A stretch of 64,000 bases of DNA. Origin: Xanthostigma xanthostigma (taxonomy: Eukaryota; Arthropoda; Insecta; Raphidioptera; Raphidiidae). The translations under genes and the position numbers were made by a program. Below are positions 1 to 10,771 of this stretch, in pieces; within the stretch, counting starts at the first letter, position 1; each line of letters begins with the position of its first letter. The DNA is taken from contig OY754464.1 in assembly GCA_963575645.1 (NCBI GenBank), positions 82,558,948 to 82,622,947 on the forward strand, given 5' to 3'. Under the pieces are notes generated by a model. The model ran no database searches and was not told where the DNA came from. It saw only the letters and a list, made by a program, of their open reading frames with translations.

Positions 1-456
1 CAGCCAGGAAATTGGACTTATGCCTAGAGAAAAAGCTACAGTAAATATCAGTACACACAGAAGCGGAATCCAATCGTGTTCGCCGCCGGACGCCATGTTT
101 GTTGTGTCGCTGTTCAAGCGCATGCGCTGATGGCTCTCGTAGTAGGCGCACGAACCGAAGCCGGCCAAAGCTAGCGACATGAACACACTACTGGCGATTA
201 GAAGAGGCAAGCGGCCGGCCGTGTCGATAAGTAGGCCGGACAGCAGCGACGCGAGCAACTGAACGAAACCGACAGCTATGGCCGCCCCGTGTGGATTCAT
301 GCCGCCGAATGTCTGGCGAAAGATTGGCACGGCGTAAAAACTGAACGCATTCGCGCCGGAGAAGCGTTGAAAGAACATCAGTCCGCACGTTGTTAACGCC
401 GGCTGCCATAGTTTATGGAATATGTCGCGTGTCGCTGGCGGACGCATCACGTGAAT
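1..456 (-). CDS. Tret1-like sugar transporter, exon 4 (partial)
   Basis: Part of a facilitated trehalose/sugar transporter of the major facilitator superfamily, a plasma-membrane uniporter. Read on the minus strand from an acceptor (…GCATATAG) at 458-457, this gives 152 codons with no stop and continues past the left edge. It begins IHVMRPPATRDIFHKLWQPA, the cytosolic loop leading into TM7. Next comes LMFFQRFSGANAFSFY, matching the family QQxSGxNAxxFY substrate-site motif, then IDTAGRLPLLI (family DxxGRRxLL), two more hydrophobic segments, and SLGISPISWL at about TM10. Two residues depart from the usual motifs: QR where QQ is common, and GRL where GRR is common. The reading frame joins in phase 0 to the exon at 2527-2844. 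Codons are GC-rich in third position, unlike the AT-rich surroundings. Family assignment is secure; the physiological substrate is inferred. Confidence 0.88.
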   Translation of the reverse strand, partial: MHVMRPPATRDIFHKLWQPALTTCGLMFFQRFSGANAFSFYAVPIFRQTFGGMNPHGAAIAVGFVQLLASLLSGLLIDTAGRLPLLIASSVFMSLALAGFGSCAYYESHQRMRLNSDTTNMASGGEHDWIPLLCVLIFTVAFSLGISPISWL

Positions 457-573
457 CTATATGCAGAACAGAGTTGTTTATTAGCTGGACGATCCCATTT
501 ATGGCAACTAATACGCTCTATATTGCTAGCAAAGATCGGGAGAAAGACTTAAACACTACGGTGCAGACATATA

Positions 574-1126
574 CAGTATGTAAACACGTAAGGTGCACAC
601 AGGGAAATTAACATTGGGAAAAAATGACTGGATCAGAGTGAGCCTTGAAATCTTGTTTTTCAATTTGACAGATAATATAAATGGATGTGTATACTACCGA
701 AGAAAATATTCAAATGATTACAACATAACCGGACTTTTTTTATTAATGGGACATTAAATTCCCAAAAATACTTAAATATGATGCGAGATCAAATATCTCC
801 GCATATTCGTGTTGAACCTAAAGATATGGGGTCACTGATTTACCAACGCGCATACGTCATACCAGTCAGACAATTTTTGAATGAAAAGTTTCCAAACAGA
901 TGGTTTTATTTTTGTACAAAAAAAAACTAAAATAATGATTTATAAGAGCTTTTTATTATTAAAAAAGCTAAGTAAAATAAAAATAAATCAAAATAAAATA
1001 GAAATCCTCAAGATTACCTCGATAATTCAATAGAAATAACAATTAATGCAGTCATGGCTAACTATGATCCAAGTATTTTTTTCCAATGCTAATTTCCCTA
1101 TGTGCACCTTACGCGTTTACATACTG
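574..1126. mobile_element. Non-autonomous Tc1/mariner-like element with decayed transposase
   Basis: The terminal inverted repeats start CAGTATGTAAAC and extend about 65 bp (to near 640, and from near 1060). They are flanked by TA target duplications at 572-573 and 1127-1128. A transposase remnant lies inside. A partial inverted copy is at 63517-64000. TA duplication plus the transposase fragment support the Tc1/mariner (IS630) superfamily. Confidence 0.8.
742..930 (+). pseudogene. Mariner-type transposase fragment
   Basis: The reading frame starting at 742 reads INGTLNSQKYLNMMRDQISP and later VRQFLNEKFPNRW. These match two separated stretches of insect mariner-like DDE transposases (…FNGxLNSQxYLNxL… and …VRxFLNExFPNRWIGRRGP…). 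The segment between them, which should hold the second catalytic Asp (QQDGAPPH region), is replaced by unrelated residues, and there is no start codon. It is a non-functional remnant. The related copy on the minus strand at 63663-63968 reads the same way. Confidence 0.7.
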
Positions 1127-1137
1127 TATACGTCTCA

Positions 1138-1430
1138 AATCTTCCTGGTTTCCGGGCTTGTATGCCGTGGTCCATTGGTATTTCTACCTGACGTTTCGTC
1201 TACAACTGCAGTAGACATTATCAAAGACGATGTGGTAGCGGACGAAGTGTCCTTCTAGGCTGTGTGTCGACAAGTGTGATACTTCCGTCTTTTATGGTCA
1301 GAGTGCTCGTGTTCTCTACTCGGTCGTAGTATGCTCTTCTGTGATTGGTCGTTCCATTCAGTGGGTTGGTATTACGCAGTGCTGGTGTCCAGGTTTTTTA
1401 CTTGGATTAAAACCTTCATCTTTACGGTTG
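1138..1430 (-). repeat. Penelope-like repeat with hammerhead-like core
   Basis: Related copies occur at 12155-12392 (+) and 19946-20045 (+). On the minus strand a 6-bp stem GTCTAC/GTAGAC is followed by GAAAC and GTC, and preceded by TTGATAA in place of the hammerhead CUGANGA box. The layout recalls the terminal repeats of Penelope-like retroelements. The core base C3 is replaced, so ribozyme activity is unlikely in this copy. Confidence 0.45.
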
Positions 1431-1564
1431 AAATTATTTGTGTGTTTGTGTATTTCTATGGCCTTTCTGTATTTGCGTGGGTAGTAACTCGATGTTCTGT
1501 CTATAACTTTGATTTCTTCAAAAAGAAGATAATTGTAGACAAAAATATGTGAGATCGACGTATA

Positions 1565-2442
1565 CAGGGTGAGTCAGACCACCCGTATCAGTTGTTTTTT
1601 TCGAAAACGGTTAGTCGTAGAGAGTTGTGTCAAAAATCTGTATTATAAAAGCCCTAATGAAGAATCGAATGGTGATATTTTTTCCCCCCGGAAAGGTCGG
1701 CTTCCCTGTTAGTTTTCTCCGGAATGTTCAGAACTCCGGAATATTAAATGGCACGATAGGTCGAAAGTGGTATTGTTGAAAAGATCTTTAAAAAATAAGC
1801 AAGTAGGACATTTTTTTTTGTTACTGCCACCCCTGTTAAGTAATATTCGTTTGAAATTATTAAATTAATATGTCAGAATAACAAACTTAATTTTAAAAGT
1901 CGAAATTTAAAATCTAGATATCTAATTAAACAATGTCACAATAAGTTTTCAATAATTGCAATTGCTTTTTTTTTTGTCGGAAAATTCTTCCAGGTACTCA
2001 TAACTCATAACATATCTAGAAGAGCTCCGCAGTGTTTAGAAGTAAATTGAAGACAGTTTGAACATTTGTGACATTGTTTAATTAGGTAACTAGATTTTAA
2101 ATGCCGACTTTTAAAATTAAGTTTGTTATTCTGACATGTTAATTTAATAATTTCAAACGAATATTACTTAACAGGGGTGGCAGTAACAAAAAAAAATGTC
2201 CTACAAAACTTGCTTATTCTTTAAAGATCTTTTCAACAATACCACTTTTGACCTATCGTGCTATTTAATATTCCGGAGTTCTGAACATTCCGGAGCAAAC
2301 AGGGAAGCCGACCTTTCCGGGGGGAAAAAATATCACCATTCGATTCTTCATTAGGGCTTTTATAATACAGATTTTTGACACAACTCTCTACGACTAACCG
2401 TTTTCGAAAAAAACGACTGATACGGGTGGTCTGACTCACCTG
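1565..2442. mobile_element. Long fold-back element, CAGGGTGAGTC family
   Basis: An 878-bp near-perfect palindrome: arms of roughly 400 bp around a short centre near 1990-2050. Ends are CAGGGTGAGTCAGACC and its complement, with TA on both sides (1563-1564 and 2443-2444). No transposase is encoded; open frames inside are shadows of the arms. Shares the CAG…GTGAG ends and TA target with the elements at 5554-6033 and 27622-28079. Confidence 0.8.
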
Positions 2443-2526
2443 TATATGTCTGCACCGTGGTGTTTAAGTCTTTCTCCCGATCTTTGGTAGCAATATAGAG
2501 GATATAAAATATATGGTTTCTCTTAC

Positions 2527-2844
2527 CTGTCTACTTGCGAGCACGTTTGTTCGTATCGTGGCCAGTTCTATCCGGACATCGGCGTCTGGTCCGCGTAGCC
2601 ATTGTAGAGACTTGGCGGCGTCGTCGTCACGTCCACACAGCACCAGGTAGCTGGGTGTTTCGGGCACGTACATTGCGGACACGCACAGCATTAGCGGTGC
2701 GACGGCGACAACCATCGCCAGCTGACGCCAATCGACGTACGCGCCGACGGCGTACGATATCAACACGCCGACGTGACCGACTATCTTAAGGACTGCGCTC
2801 AAGACGCCTCGAATGTCGGGCAAGGCTATTTCACTTATGTACAC
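2527..2844 (-). CDS. Tret1-like sugar transporter, exon 3
   Basis: A 106-codon internal exon with acceptor TTCTAG before GTG TAC and donor ACAG|GTAAGA after codon CAG, phase 0 at both ends. It begins VYISEIALPDIRG, the family motif after TM4 (YIxEIxxPxxRG). Two hydrophobic segments follow (TM5 and TM6), then MYVPETPSYLVLCGRDDDA, matching the sugar-transporter signature PETPxYLxxxGRDxxA at the start of the large central loop, and KSLQWLRG, typical of insect Tret1. It continues directly from VTQ of the 6103-6462 exon and into IHVMRPP of the 1-456 exon. GTG is an internal codon, not a start. Confidence 0.92.
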
Positions 2845-2892
2845 CTAGAACAAAAGGATGGTATCAAATTAACGACGGGCGTTTATAAACTG

Positions 2893-3560
2893 AAAAAAAT
2901 TGGTTGTCTGTAAAGTCGGTTTACGGACGATAGTTTTACGTGATAACGTATTCCGTAATACATAACCTAAACCTCCCAAAATTTGGTTTCAATCCGCTTA
3001 TCCTTGGTGTCGGAATGATAAGAAATGTCAAAAGTGACGTTTGCAACTGTCAAAGTATTATGTTCTAATAATAATTAGTTATTCCAATACTTAACTTAGA
3101 AGGCGTTGCATTTCACAAAATACTAATGTCAAAAAATTGAATTAAACATAAGAAATGCAGCCGTTTTCATGTTAAGACAAGACATACGTTATTTTCTAAT
3201 TTCCATGTACGGCAAACAAAGACGACCGACCGCGTCGCGCCATGCATTAGACAACATTGCATTTATACAGCTATTTTTCTATATAAATTTGTATAAAAAA
3301 ACTGTTTAGGCTAATTCTGTTATACGAAATCTATGTAAAATGTTCTCCTCTTTCGTTTAAGACTGGTTTCAAACCGATCTGATTTAAATTGAGCGAGAAA
3401 TTAGCAAAAAGCACGCACAGGGTCAGGCGGAACGTTACGCGTTACGCGTTACGAACGTTAGGAACGTTACGTTACACTTTTTCGTGCGTGCAGTCGGTGT
3501 TTTATCAATTTATAAGATTGGTGATTCATCAATTTATAAGACGTTATCACGTCAAAAAAA
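2893..3560. repeat. GTGATAACG-ended interspersed element
   Basis: One end reads TTGGTTGTCTGTAAAGTCGG…TTACGTGATAACGTATTCCG; the other reads …TTTATAAGACGTTATCACGTCAAAA, so the inner ACGTGATAACGT blocks form short terminal inverted repeats. Related copies: 39192-39352 (partial), 40641-40840, 45927-46510 and 52911-53108. Its interior also matches 38290-39080 in inverse orientation. No coding capacity is seen; superfamily not assigned. Confidence 0.65.
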
Positions 3561-3818
3561 ATGACACCTTAAAACAGCATCGTTCTATGACAATAGGCAT
3601 GATGAGAGTATAAAAGAGTCAAAGAAAAATATATGTTGAAAGGATTGTAAAAAATGGCCTAGTGTTAATATTTAAACATTGAGATTTATGGCACGTCGTT
3701 TGACTATTTAATAGTAAAATATTTATCCAAAAATTATAAAAATATTTAACAATTTTAATTTCAGAAAAAAAATTTTGAGTGAATTTTTTATGTGGTGACA
3801 ATAAAAATACATTATTAT

Positions 3819-3995
3819 TATATCATGACATAATTAAAATACATTATTTTATGTCATGACATAAAATTAAATGCTTATACATAGGAAGAGATAGGAAAAA
3901 CGACGAATTATAATTATGTCATGACATAAAAATAATGTATTTTAATTATGTCATGACATAATAATAATGTATTTTTATTATGTCATGACATAATA
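3819..3995. repeat. Array of TTATGTCATGACATAA palindromes
   Basis: The perfect 16-bp palindrome occurs at 3849-3864, 3914-3929, 3946-3961 and 3978-3993, with a one-base variant at 3819-3834. The last three are spaced exactly 32 bp apart and separated by AATAATGTATTTT. The segment between the first two copies is unrelated, so part of the array is interrupted. Confidence 0.8.
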
Positions 3996-4012
3996 ATAAT
4001 GTATTTTTAAGT

Positions 4013-4113
4013 TGGCATATAATTTTAATTCAAACATTTTTATTATGTACATAATTTTAATTCAAACATTTTTATTATGTACTTACATAATTTTAATTCA
4101 AACATTTTTATTA
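4013..4113. repeat. Short tandem repeat, about 33 bp
   Basis: Three imperfect copies of ATAATTTTAATTCAAACATT followed by TTTATTATGTAC stand directly after the palindrome array. AT-rich, non-coding. Confidence 0.65.
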
Positions 4114-4359
4114 AAAAATTTATTAAAAAATTATTTCTGTTTTGACTTTTTAAATTTCAGATAATTTTTCTTCTACTATTGAATAGTAAAACGGCGTGCC
4201 ATAGAGATTAATAAGATTTTTAATAAAATAAAAGTATAAAATACTGCAATCGGCCATGTTGACTGAAACATCGAATGACGTCACGCCTTCTTAAATCAAA
4301 GAATATATAAAAACTTGAAGTAACTATTCACCGTGTAGGTGACACTAGAGAATAGTCTG

Positions 4360-4577
4360 CAAGCTAACAAACCATTTTTAGACATTTTACAGATTAGTTA
4401 TAAGGCTTTAAGAAAATTAATAAGATCATGAATTTATGATTTAGATATTAGAAATATTTTTATAACGTGTTTTTCTTTTCTTTTTTTAACATGTATTCAT
4501 TTTCTGTAATTTGTAATTTCCCTGTTATTGGAGTTATATCTGTTGGGAAATAAATATTTATTATTATTATTATTAAA
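4360..4577 (+). repeat. Probable 3' tail of a non-LTR retrotransposon
   Basis: An AT-rich segment ending GGGAAATAAATATT followed by a (TTA)n run. The same ending (GAAATAAAACG then (TAT)n) closes the reverse-transcriptase remnant at 20770-22257. No coding part is preserved here. The left limit is a guess. Confidence 0.35.
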
Positions 4578-5029
4578 TTTTTCTTGCTACATTCACTCCT
4601 GCATCATTTAATTAGTTGATTTGTTGTTTATTCGGTTTTTGTGATTTTTATAACACTTATGTCATAGATTATATTTGAGGTTAGTTAACTTGCAACTAAA
4701 GAAAACCGTACTATTTTTACTACTAAGTACCTATTTTAAGTAAATACTTAATATAAATCATGTCACTAAGTAAATTTGCATACCTTTCTACGAAATACCT
4801 CTGCACGACAACTCAACACACATAAATACAACATTTCTAATGCCAGCTGTCACTGAGGCGTGATGTCACAAGCGTTTTCGCGGTTACTTCAAACAGGAAA
4901 GATAAAAATATGCAATAATTTGCGTTAAAATTTTATTGAATGCTAAAATTTTTTTTTCGGAAATAGTACATTATAGTATTGGATTTAAAAATCTCTCATC
5001 ATGCCTATTAAAGATGGGAAATGGTAAAA

Positions 5030-5424
5030 TCTATATAAAATTCCCGTGTCACAATTTTGGCCGCGTTAATCTCCGAAACCACTGAACATATTTTAATGAA
5101 ATTTTGTAAATGTGTCTCGCTTGGTGCAACTTACGCTATAGGATAGTTTTTATTAAACATTTTGTACAAAATTACGGTATTTTCTCAAAAAACCTTTTTT
5201 TAGTAACACGTAACGACATCTGTTCTATCAGAAGTCAGTTTTGTTTGTTTGCTTGTGAACTAATAGTTCAGAAGCAAACCAACAACACTGTTTAGTACCA
5301 AATAGCGACATCTGTTAGAACTTGCAATTTGCTCAAAGCTATTAGTTCAGACGCCGGGCCACAAACGAAATACATTTTGCAGAATTATATCTATCGCACC
5401 CTGGTGAAACCGGGACTGAGCGCT
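5030..5424 (+). mobile_element. Helitron remnant, TCTATATAAAATTCCCGTGT family
   Basis: Begins TCTATATAAAATTCCCGTGT and ends near CCTGGTGAAACCGGGACTGAGCGCTAT, which keeps the 3' hairpin and a damaged CTAG end. A second 5' part of the same family is at 34905-35170, and a related 5' end is at about 17075. Non-autonomous; no Rep/helicase sequence. Confidence 0.55.
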
Positions 5425-5553
5425 ATAATATTATAAAGAAGTAAAGTTTGTAAGTTTGGATGTAGGAGGTAATCTCCGAAACTACTCATTCGATTTCAAC
5501 ATTTTTTTCACCAATATTTAGAATGGACCTTCAGGATGGATATAGGCTATATA

Positions 5554-6033
5554 CAGAGTGAGTTTTAAGTTGATGCTTTTGTTTTTACAGCGTGTAAAAA
5601 TCAAATAGACGAGCAAATATTTCAAATAGTTTTTTTATCAAAACTCAAAAATAAGAGAGAAACAGCCTTTCGAAGTTTAAATAAATTTTATTAAATTTTC
5701 TTTAATTTTGAGGTCGGTCCTGGGGTTATATTATGTCACTATGGAAATAAGTTGTTATTATCAAGTATGTGTATTGTTCTGTTTTTGAGAGAATTGTGTG
5801 TGCCTCAATTATTTCTGTGAATACTTGATAATAATAACATATTTCCATAGTGACATAATATAACCCCAGGACCGACCTCAAAATTAAAGAAAATTTAATA
5901 AAATTTATTTAAACTTCGAAAGGCTGTTTCTCTTTTATTTTTGAGTTTTGATAAAAAAACTATTTGAAATATTTGCTCGTCTATTTGATTTTTACACGCT
6001 GTAAAAAAAAGCATCAACTTAAAACTCAGCCTG
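5554..6033. mobile_element. Fold-back element, CAG(A)GTGAGTTTTAAG family
   Basis: A 480-bp palindrome with ends CAGAGTGAGTTTTAAGTTGA and its near complement, TA at 5552-5553 and 6034-6035. It is the same family as 27622-28079, with a degenerate copy at 51706-52216. It lies 70 bp downstream of the donor of the 6103-6462 exon. Confidence 0.8.
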
Positions 6034-6102
6034 TATTATCGCGTTTAAATAAAAAAGCGACCAATATTGCAACGCAAGTCATAAGTTAATAATATTTCTT
6101 AC

Positions 6103-6462
6103 TTGTGTAACCATCTGCACAATGGAACAGCAGAAACCGCCCAGGAAAGCGGCTACGAACATCATTTCGACGCAAGTAGCGAACATTGTGGCAACCCACG
6201 ACATTGAGAATGGAACCGACGCGGCTAGCAAAATCTTGCGTCTGCCGAAGCGCATGAAGAATCCACCGAGGAGACCTCCGAACAAAGCGCCCAGGAGCGA
6301 TAAACTCGCAACCCACGATACCTGCTGTTGAGTGACTGTGAACGTGGTAGCGTTTTGCCACGTGCCTTGGTGATCTTGAAGAGAAGCGATTGCCGGCGAA
6401 CTGTATCCCTTGCCTAGACCTGCCGCGAACGGGCCGAGCGATACGGCCAATGCGGCCAATAC
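6103..6462 (-). CDS. Tret1-like sugar transporter, exon 2
   Basis: A 120-codon exon with acceptor TTTTTTCTAG before GTA TTG GCC and donor ACACAA|GTAAGA, phase 0 on both sides. It starts VLAALAVSLGPFAAGLGKGY, typical of TM1 of insect Tret1, followed by SSPAIASLQ and a short extracellular loop with one N-glycosylation sequon (NAT). Next are QQQVSWVASLSLLGALFGG (TM2), the conserved cytosolic RFGRRKILL motif and TM3. It ends VQMVTQ and joins to VYISEIALP. The frame is clean and GC-rich. TTG here is an internal Leu codon, not a start, because homologous proteins continue upstream of it. Confidence 0.93.
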
Positions 6463-6588
6463 CTAGAAAAAAGAAAATGGCGCTATAGAAATCGACTCCG
6501 CTCTTAAAAATATTTCACACTAAAAATAAAATCATTTTTGAAGTAAAACTTCCTTAGGCACGCTTGACTTGGAGAGTGAGCTGGTAAA

Positions 6589-6661
6589 TGCCTGACGAAA
6601 TCGTTTACGGAAGTGCATCATCGCGATGCCTGACGAAATCGTTTACGGAAGTGCATCATCG
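6589..6661. repeat. 38-bp direct duplication
   Basis: The block beginning TGCCTGACGAAATCGTTTAC is repeated once with a 38-bp period and almost no change. It lies about 130 bp upstream of the TM1 exon acceptor. Confidence 0.85.
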
Positions 6662-9439
6662 GAGTTGAGAGGGAGATATAAGTTAGTGAGTGCGACAAAG
6701 ACGGAGCATTAATACAACTATTTGACGTTTAAAATGAAAACAACTGTTTTTTGTATCAAAAATACATTTCATCGAATTTTGCTGCATTTTGTAACGGAAA
6801 ATAATATAGGTTAGTTAATAAATCATTTTAAATGTATTATAAATTATGCTATTAAATATATATACATATTTTGCCTATTAATTAATCAAAAATTATTTTT
6901 TGTAGATATGTGCTACAGAGTGAGGTTATATTGTGTTCGATAAACTTTAAGACGAACCGACTGCATATTATTGTTCGTTTATGAATTTAACATGAGCAAA
7001 TTCGAGGTATTTACGCATTATTCTTAATAAATATATTTAAAATAATTATGGCAGGAAGAAGTTTTACTTCAGTCGTGTGGTCTAAAGCACAACGCTTTTT
7101 TTTTTTTAATTACGACTTTCAGATACCTGTATCGAGTCAACACTAATATAAAATAGCGCAAATGGGGGTTTCCTTTGTTTTTATATGAGAAATCAAAAAA
7201 AAATATATAAAAAAATTTGGTCTGAAAATTACAAAAAAATTCTGGATCTCGACAACAGCACCACCTACCGTGCCCAACTATAGCTAAGAACCATCAAGGT
7301 GATCCTATATGAGTACAAAAAAGTGTCATCAAAATCGGTCAAGCCGTTCAGGAGGAGAAGAAGTACAAACACGCACACCGGAATTTTTTATATACATAAT
7401 ATAAAGGTGAAATTATTTTCATATTGTGTTTCTGTAATAATAGTACACATGGTGGTGATTACGGGTCATGGTGGAAGTACGGGCTTAAATGGTGGGAGTA
7501 CGTATCTGCAGAGTCTCTAAATACGTATAATAAATAATAATGTATTTTATTTTGTATAGTCATATTTCGGTTAATCAGACTGCACTAGCTGGAATAAAGG
7601 ACTTCGCTGAAACGGACAAATATGATTTATTTTATGAAAACTGGCGTATGTATTGTGGTCATGATAGATAGTATTATATTTTACATAAGTTTAATTATAT
7701 AAATCATTCAGAATATAAAATGGCACTCTGTTATATGGTTGGTCCTTTTAAGACAGAGATCTAGATTATACACGCACGGGTATTAAGGTCTTTAGCAAAA
7801 GAGATATATTATTATGCTATAACGGTGTATACTTTTCATAACGGCTTATTATTCTATTTATTTTTTCAAGAAAGTTTCGTTAAAAACATTTATTTCAGAA
7901 ATATTTTAAAAATAAAAAAAACAGCTGTTCTATTTTAATTTGTAGATCTGTCACAAATAAACTAGTTAAGGTGGTTTGGTAGCCAAATGACTTAAACTTG
8001 ACCCTACATTTTTTTATATTTATTCAAAAGATTATAATTAAAGACACCTACAGAAAAAGAGTCAGATTTTTTTACCACACCATTTAAGAGATATAATTAA
8101 TTAAAGTTATGCAAAAATACACAAGCCGTTATGGGTGTCCTTGTTCAATAACTCCGGAAATTGAGGGTTTGTATAAAATTGACAAACTTGGCCCCACAAA
8201 ATAAACTTTTTAATGGATAGAACGATGTCTGAAATACACACTGCAAAAATTTCAGAATACTTTTGATTTTATTAATTTTTTTATACTCTATCTCTGTTGT
8301 TTATCTCTGTTGTTGTAGTGACGGTGACTAGTGACAGCTGAGTACTAATCAATTAGTATTTTATTAATTACAGTACTATAATTATTTAATTATAATTCGC
8401 ATTAAATTAAATCAAATAAATTTTTATTAATTATTATAGCATGATTTGGGTAATTATTTGAGGAAAAAAAAAACAAAGTTATTTATTTGATTTGGGATTG
8501 CGGCTCCCAAACTACCTAAAGTACGCTTTGATTAATTTTTACATGACGTGGAACATATTATGTAGGTAACCATAGCAACGACTAGCAAATATATCATATT
8601 TAATACTAGCCATTACCCGCGCCACCTCACGCGATATCAGAATTTTTATTCTCTTTCTTATACTATATCAAACGTCAATATTTTTTAAGTTGGAATGGTC
8701 CCGTCGCCCAATTGGCTGGACTTTTTTTTCATAGTTTATATCAATGTTCATTAGAACAATAGTGTACCCTGTAAACAATGTCAATCTGTTGTAAATAATT
8801 TAATCTGCGAAGAATGCGAAGTAAAGCTACGTATATATAGGAGATACGGAATGTAAAGAAATTCCTTAAGGAACATAATATCCAGTCAATATATTTCGTT
8901 GTACGCTGGGACAAGAATTTGCCATCCCCTTTCACTCGACGGCTCTCTCATTCTTCTTTTGTTTTTATATATATAGATACACTTATCGGATGACAAGTAA
9001 AAGATCTGCTAATATAAGTAGAAGGATAGAATAAACAGTCTAGAGAAATGTTGTTGATTATTGTGTTGACAAGAAAAAAAATCTTTTTCTTCATACCTCG
9101 ATCGAAAGTACATACTTTCGGCATCAATTGCGCAAGGCAGGAAGTCTGACATTTATGCATTGGTGGAATTACACGCACTGATGCGGGAAGTACGTACGTT
9201 CGGGCGGCAGTAAAGCAAAAATAACCTATCGACTGTTGTTTAGATGTCGTTTCCATAGCAACCCTATTACATTTTAGCTAATAGTCGCGAACAGCTGTCA
9301 TTCATGTTTTTACGAGTACCTTCAAAGCTGATTGCTTGCAATTTATGTGTTTTTATTTAATTAATAAGGGGGAATTATAAAACGGTCGAATAAAAAAAAA
9401 TTGGTGACTGATGATGAGATACTGTTTTTTTAATAACTT
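6662..9439. other. Intronic AT-rich stretch without recognised genes
   Basis: No gene is seen. At 7280-7395 is a segment typical of insect interspersed repeats (…ATCAAAATCGGTCAAGCCGT…). At 8541-8720 a stretch matches, inverted, the sequence at 14281-14450 (both carry TAATACTAGCCATTACCCGC or its equivalent). The 102-residue open frame at 8948-9256 (-) has no recognisable motif. Confidence 0.5.
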
Positions 9440-10310
9440 GAGATATTAAAATAATAGTTGGATGACTAAATTATTAAGTGAGCGACTAAATTACTAAGTG
9501 AGCGACTAGAATGCCTTCGGTAATTTTGAAGCAGTTATCTTCTTTTGTTTTACTTTTTATTTATTTTTTTCACTTTGAGATTAAAAGTTAAAACTCACAT
9601 TTTCATGAAGATTGAAAAAAACCGCTTTTTTTGATAAAGGGGTATGCGAATTGTCTCGCAGTGAAACACGATGGGGCAAAAGTGGAATTTTTAAAAAAAT
9701 AATTCCGGGGTGAACGATAAACGGGTATGCGAATTGTAATTCGGGGGTGAACGATAAAGGGGTATGCGAATTGTCTTGCAGGGAAACGGGAAGGGGCAAA
9801 TGTGGAGTAAAAAAAAAAACGATTCCGGGGTGAACGATAACGGGTTATGCGAATTAAATAGTTAATTGTTTCAATAGAACTGCGTTTTCTAAAGAATGTA
9901 TATTTAATTGACAGTCAATTAAATATATATTTTTTAGAAAAAGCAGTTCTATTCAAACAATTAACTATTAACAAAATGCCGCTCAGAATAAATAAATCAT
10001 TTACCAAATTTTGAAAAAATGCAGGACGTAACGTTGACACTCAAACAAATATTAGGTCGCTCAAATATTATGAAGTTTCCCATTTTGTATTTCAAGTAAC
10101 TCAAATGGATGTTTGTAAGTTGCTGTTCTGTTGATTTCTCGTCACACGCAGTCAGTCGCTCACTTAGTAATTTAATCGCTCACTTAGTAATTTAGTCACC
10201 CAACTATTATTTTCTCGTCACGCGGAGTCAGTCGCTCACTTAGTAATATACAGTAACCCAAATTGATTATTTTTGTCACTCAAAATTGTAATTTACAGTC
10301 ACTCGTTTAA
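9440..10310. repeat. Inverted-repeat element with internal tandem repeats
   Basis: Arms near 9443-9507 and 10150-10207 carry tandem copies of GTGAGCGACTAAATTACTAA in opposite orientation. Between them 9640-9860 holds imperfect repeats of GGGGTATGCGAATTG and TTCCGGGGTGAACGATAA, and 9857-9968 is an interrupted palindrome. No transposase; exact ends not determined. Confidence 0.55.
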
Positions 10311-10771
10311 ATACTACCCATTAATAAGTAATTAATTAATTAATGTATTTAATAAGCGTACTTACGACCAAGGTATGAAGAAAAATAGTATACACTACAA
10401 GGGCCGAAAGTTTGTTTCTTCCTGATAAAGTCCAAATATTAAAGGTTTTATTAAAACATGTCCTTTTACCCGACATTGATATCTCCATATTTAATTATTT
10501 TATCCAAGCTTTTCAATAATTTTTGGCCACCCGGTTTGCGATTGTAATTTCATTAGTGAGCCCCGATAATTATACGCCATTAAAGAAATAATGTTATCAA
10601 ACGAATTGTCGGAATTCCAAAGAGAACGGAATAATAAACGCTTGCGTCGGTAAATTCACGTTCGCATTTTATGTGGCACGAAAAGTATAAAACTCGAAAC
10701 TAAAGATGTCTGCCTTTAGAATTCAAATGTTCAGAGATCATAATTTTCATATGGCGGTTATCGGGAGGTAG

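Larger units (their letters stand above)
457..2526 (-). other. Tret1-like intron, almost entirely transposon sequence
   Basis: This 2,070-bp intron runs from donor CAG|GTAAGA (2526) to acceptor ATATAG (457). Its outer frame is an inverted repeat: 516-573 and 2443-2500 are 58-bp arms with about three differences. Between the arms lie a mariner-like element (574-1126), a Penelope-like repeat (about 1138-1430) and a long fold-back element (1565-2442). Another copy of the arm sequence is at about 43589-43647. Only about 60 bp at the left and 26 bp at the right of the intron lie outside the arms. Confidence 0.8.

Noticed and set aside
188-409. Minus-strand frame starting MAAGVNNVRTDVL
   Set aside because: Out-of-frame shadow of the transporter exon at 1-456, whose true frame runs through without a stop.
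2233-2439. 68-residue open frame in the first fold-back element
   Set aside because: It lies within a palindrome arm and is mirrored by the other arm.
3819-3995. CRISPR array
   Set aside because: Regularly spaced palindromes, but spacers are not unique and the context is clearly eukaryotic.
6122-6331. Plus-strand open frame opposite the TM1-TM3 exon
   Set aside because: Shadow of the GC-rich transporter exon.
9581-9799. Open frame with repeated LPVSLQDNSHTPLS
   Set aside because: Product of internal tandem repeats in a non-coding element.
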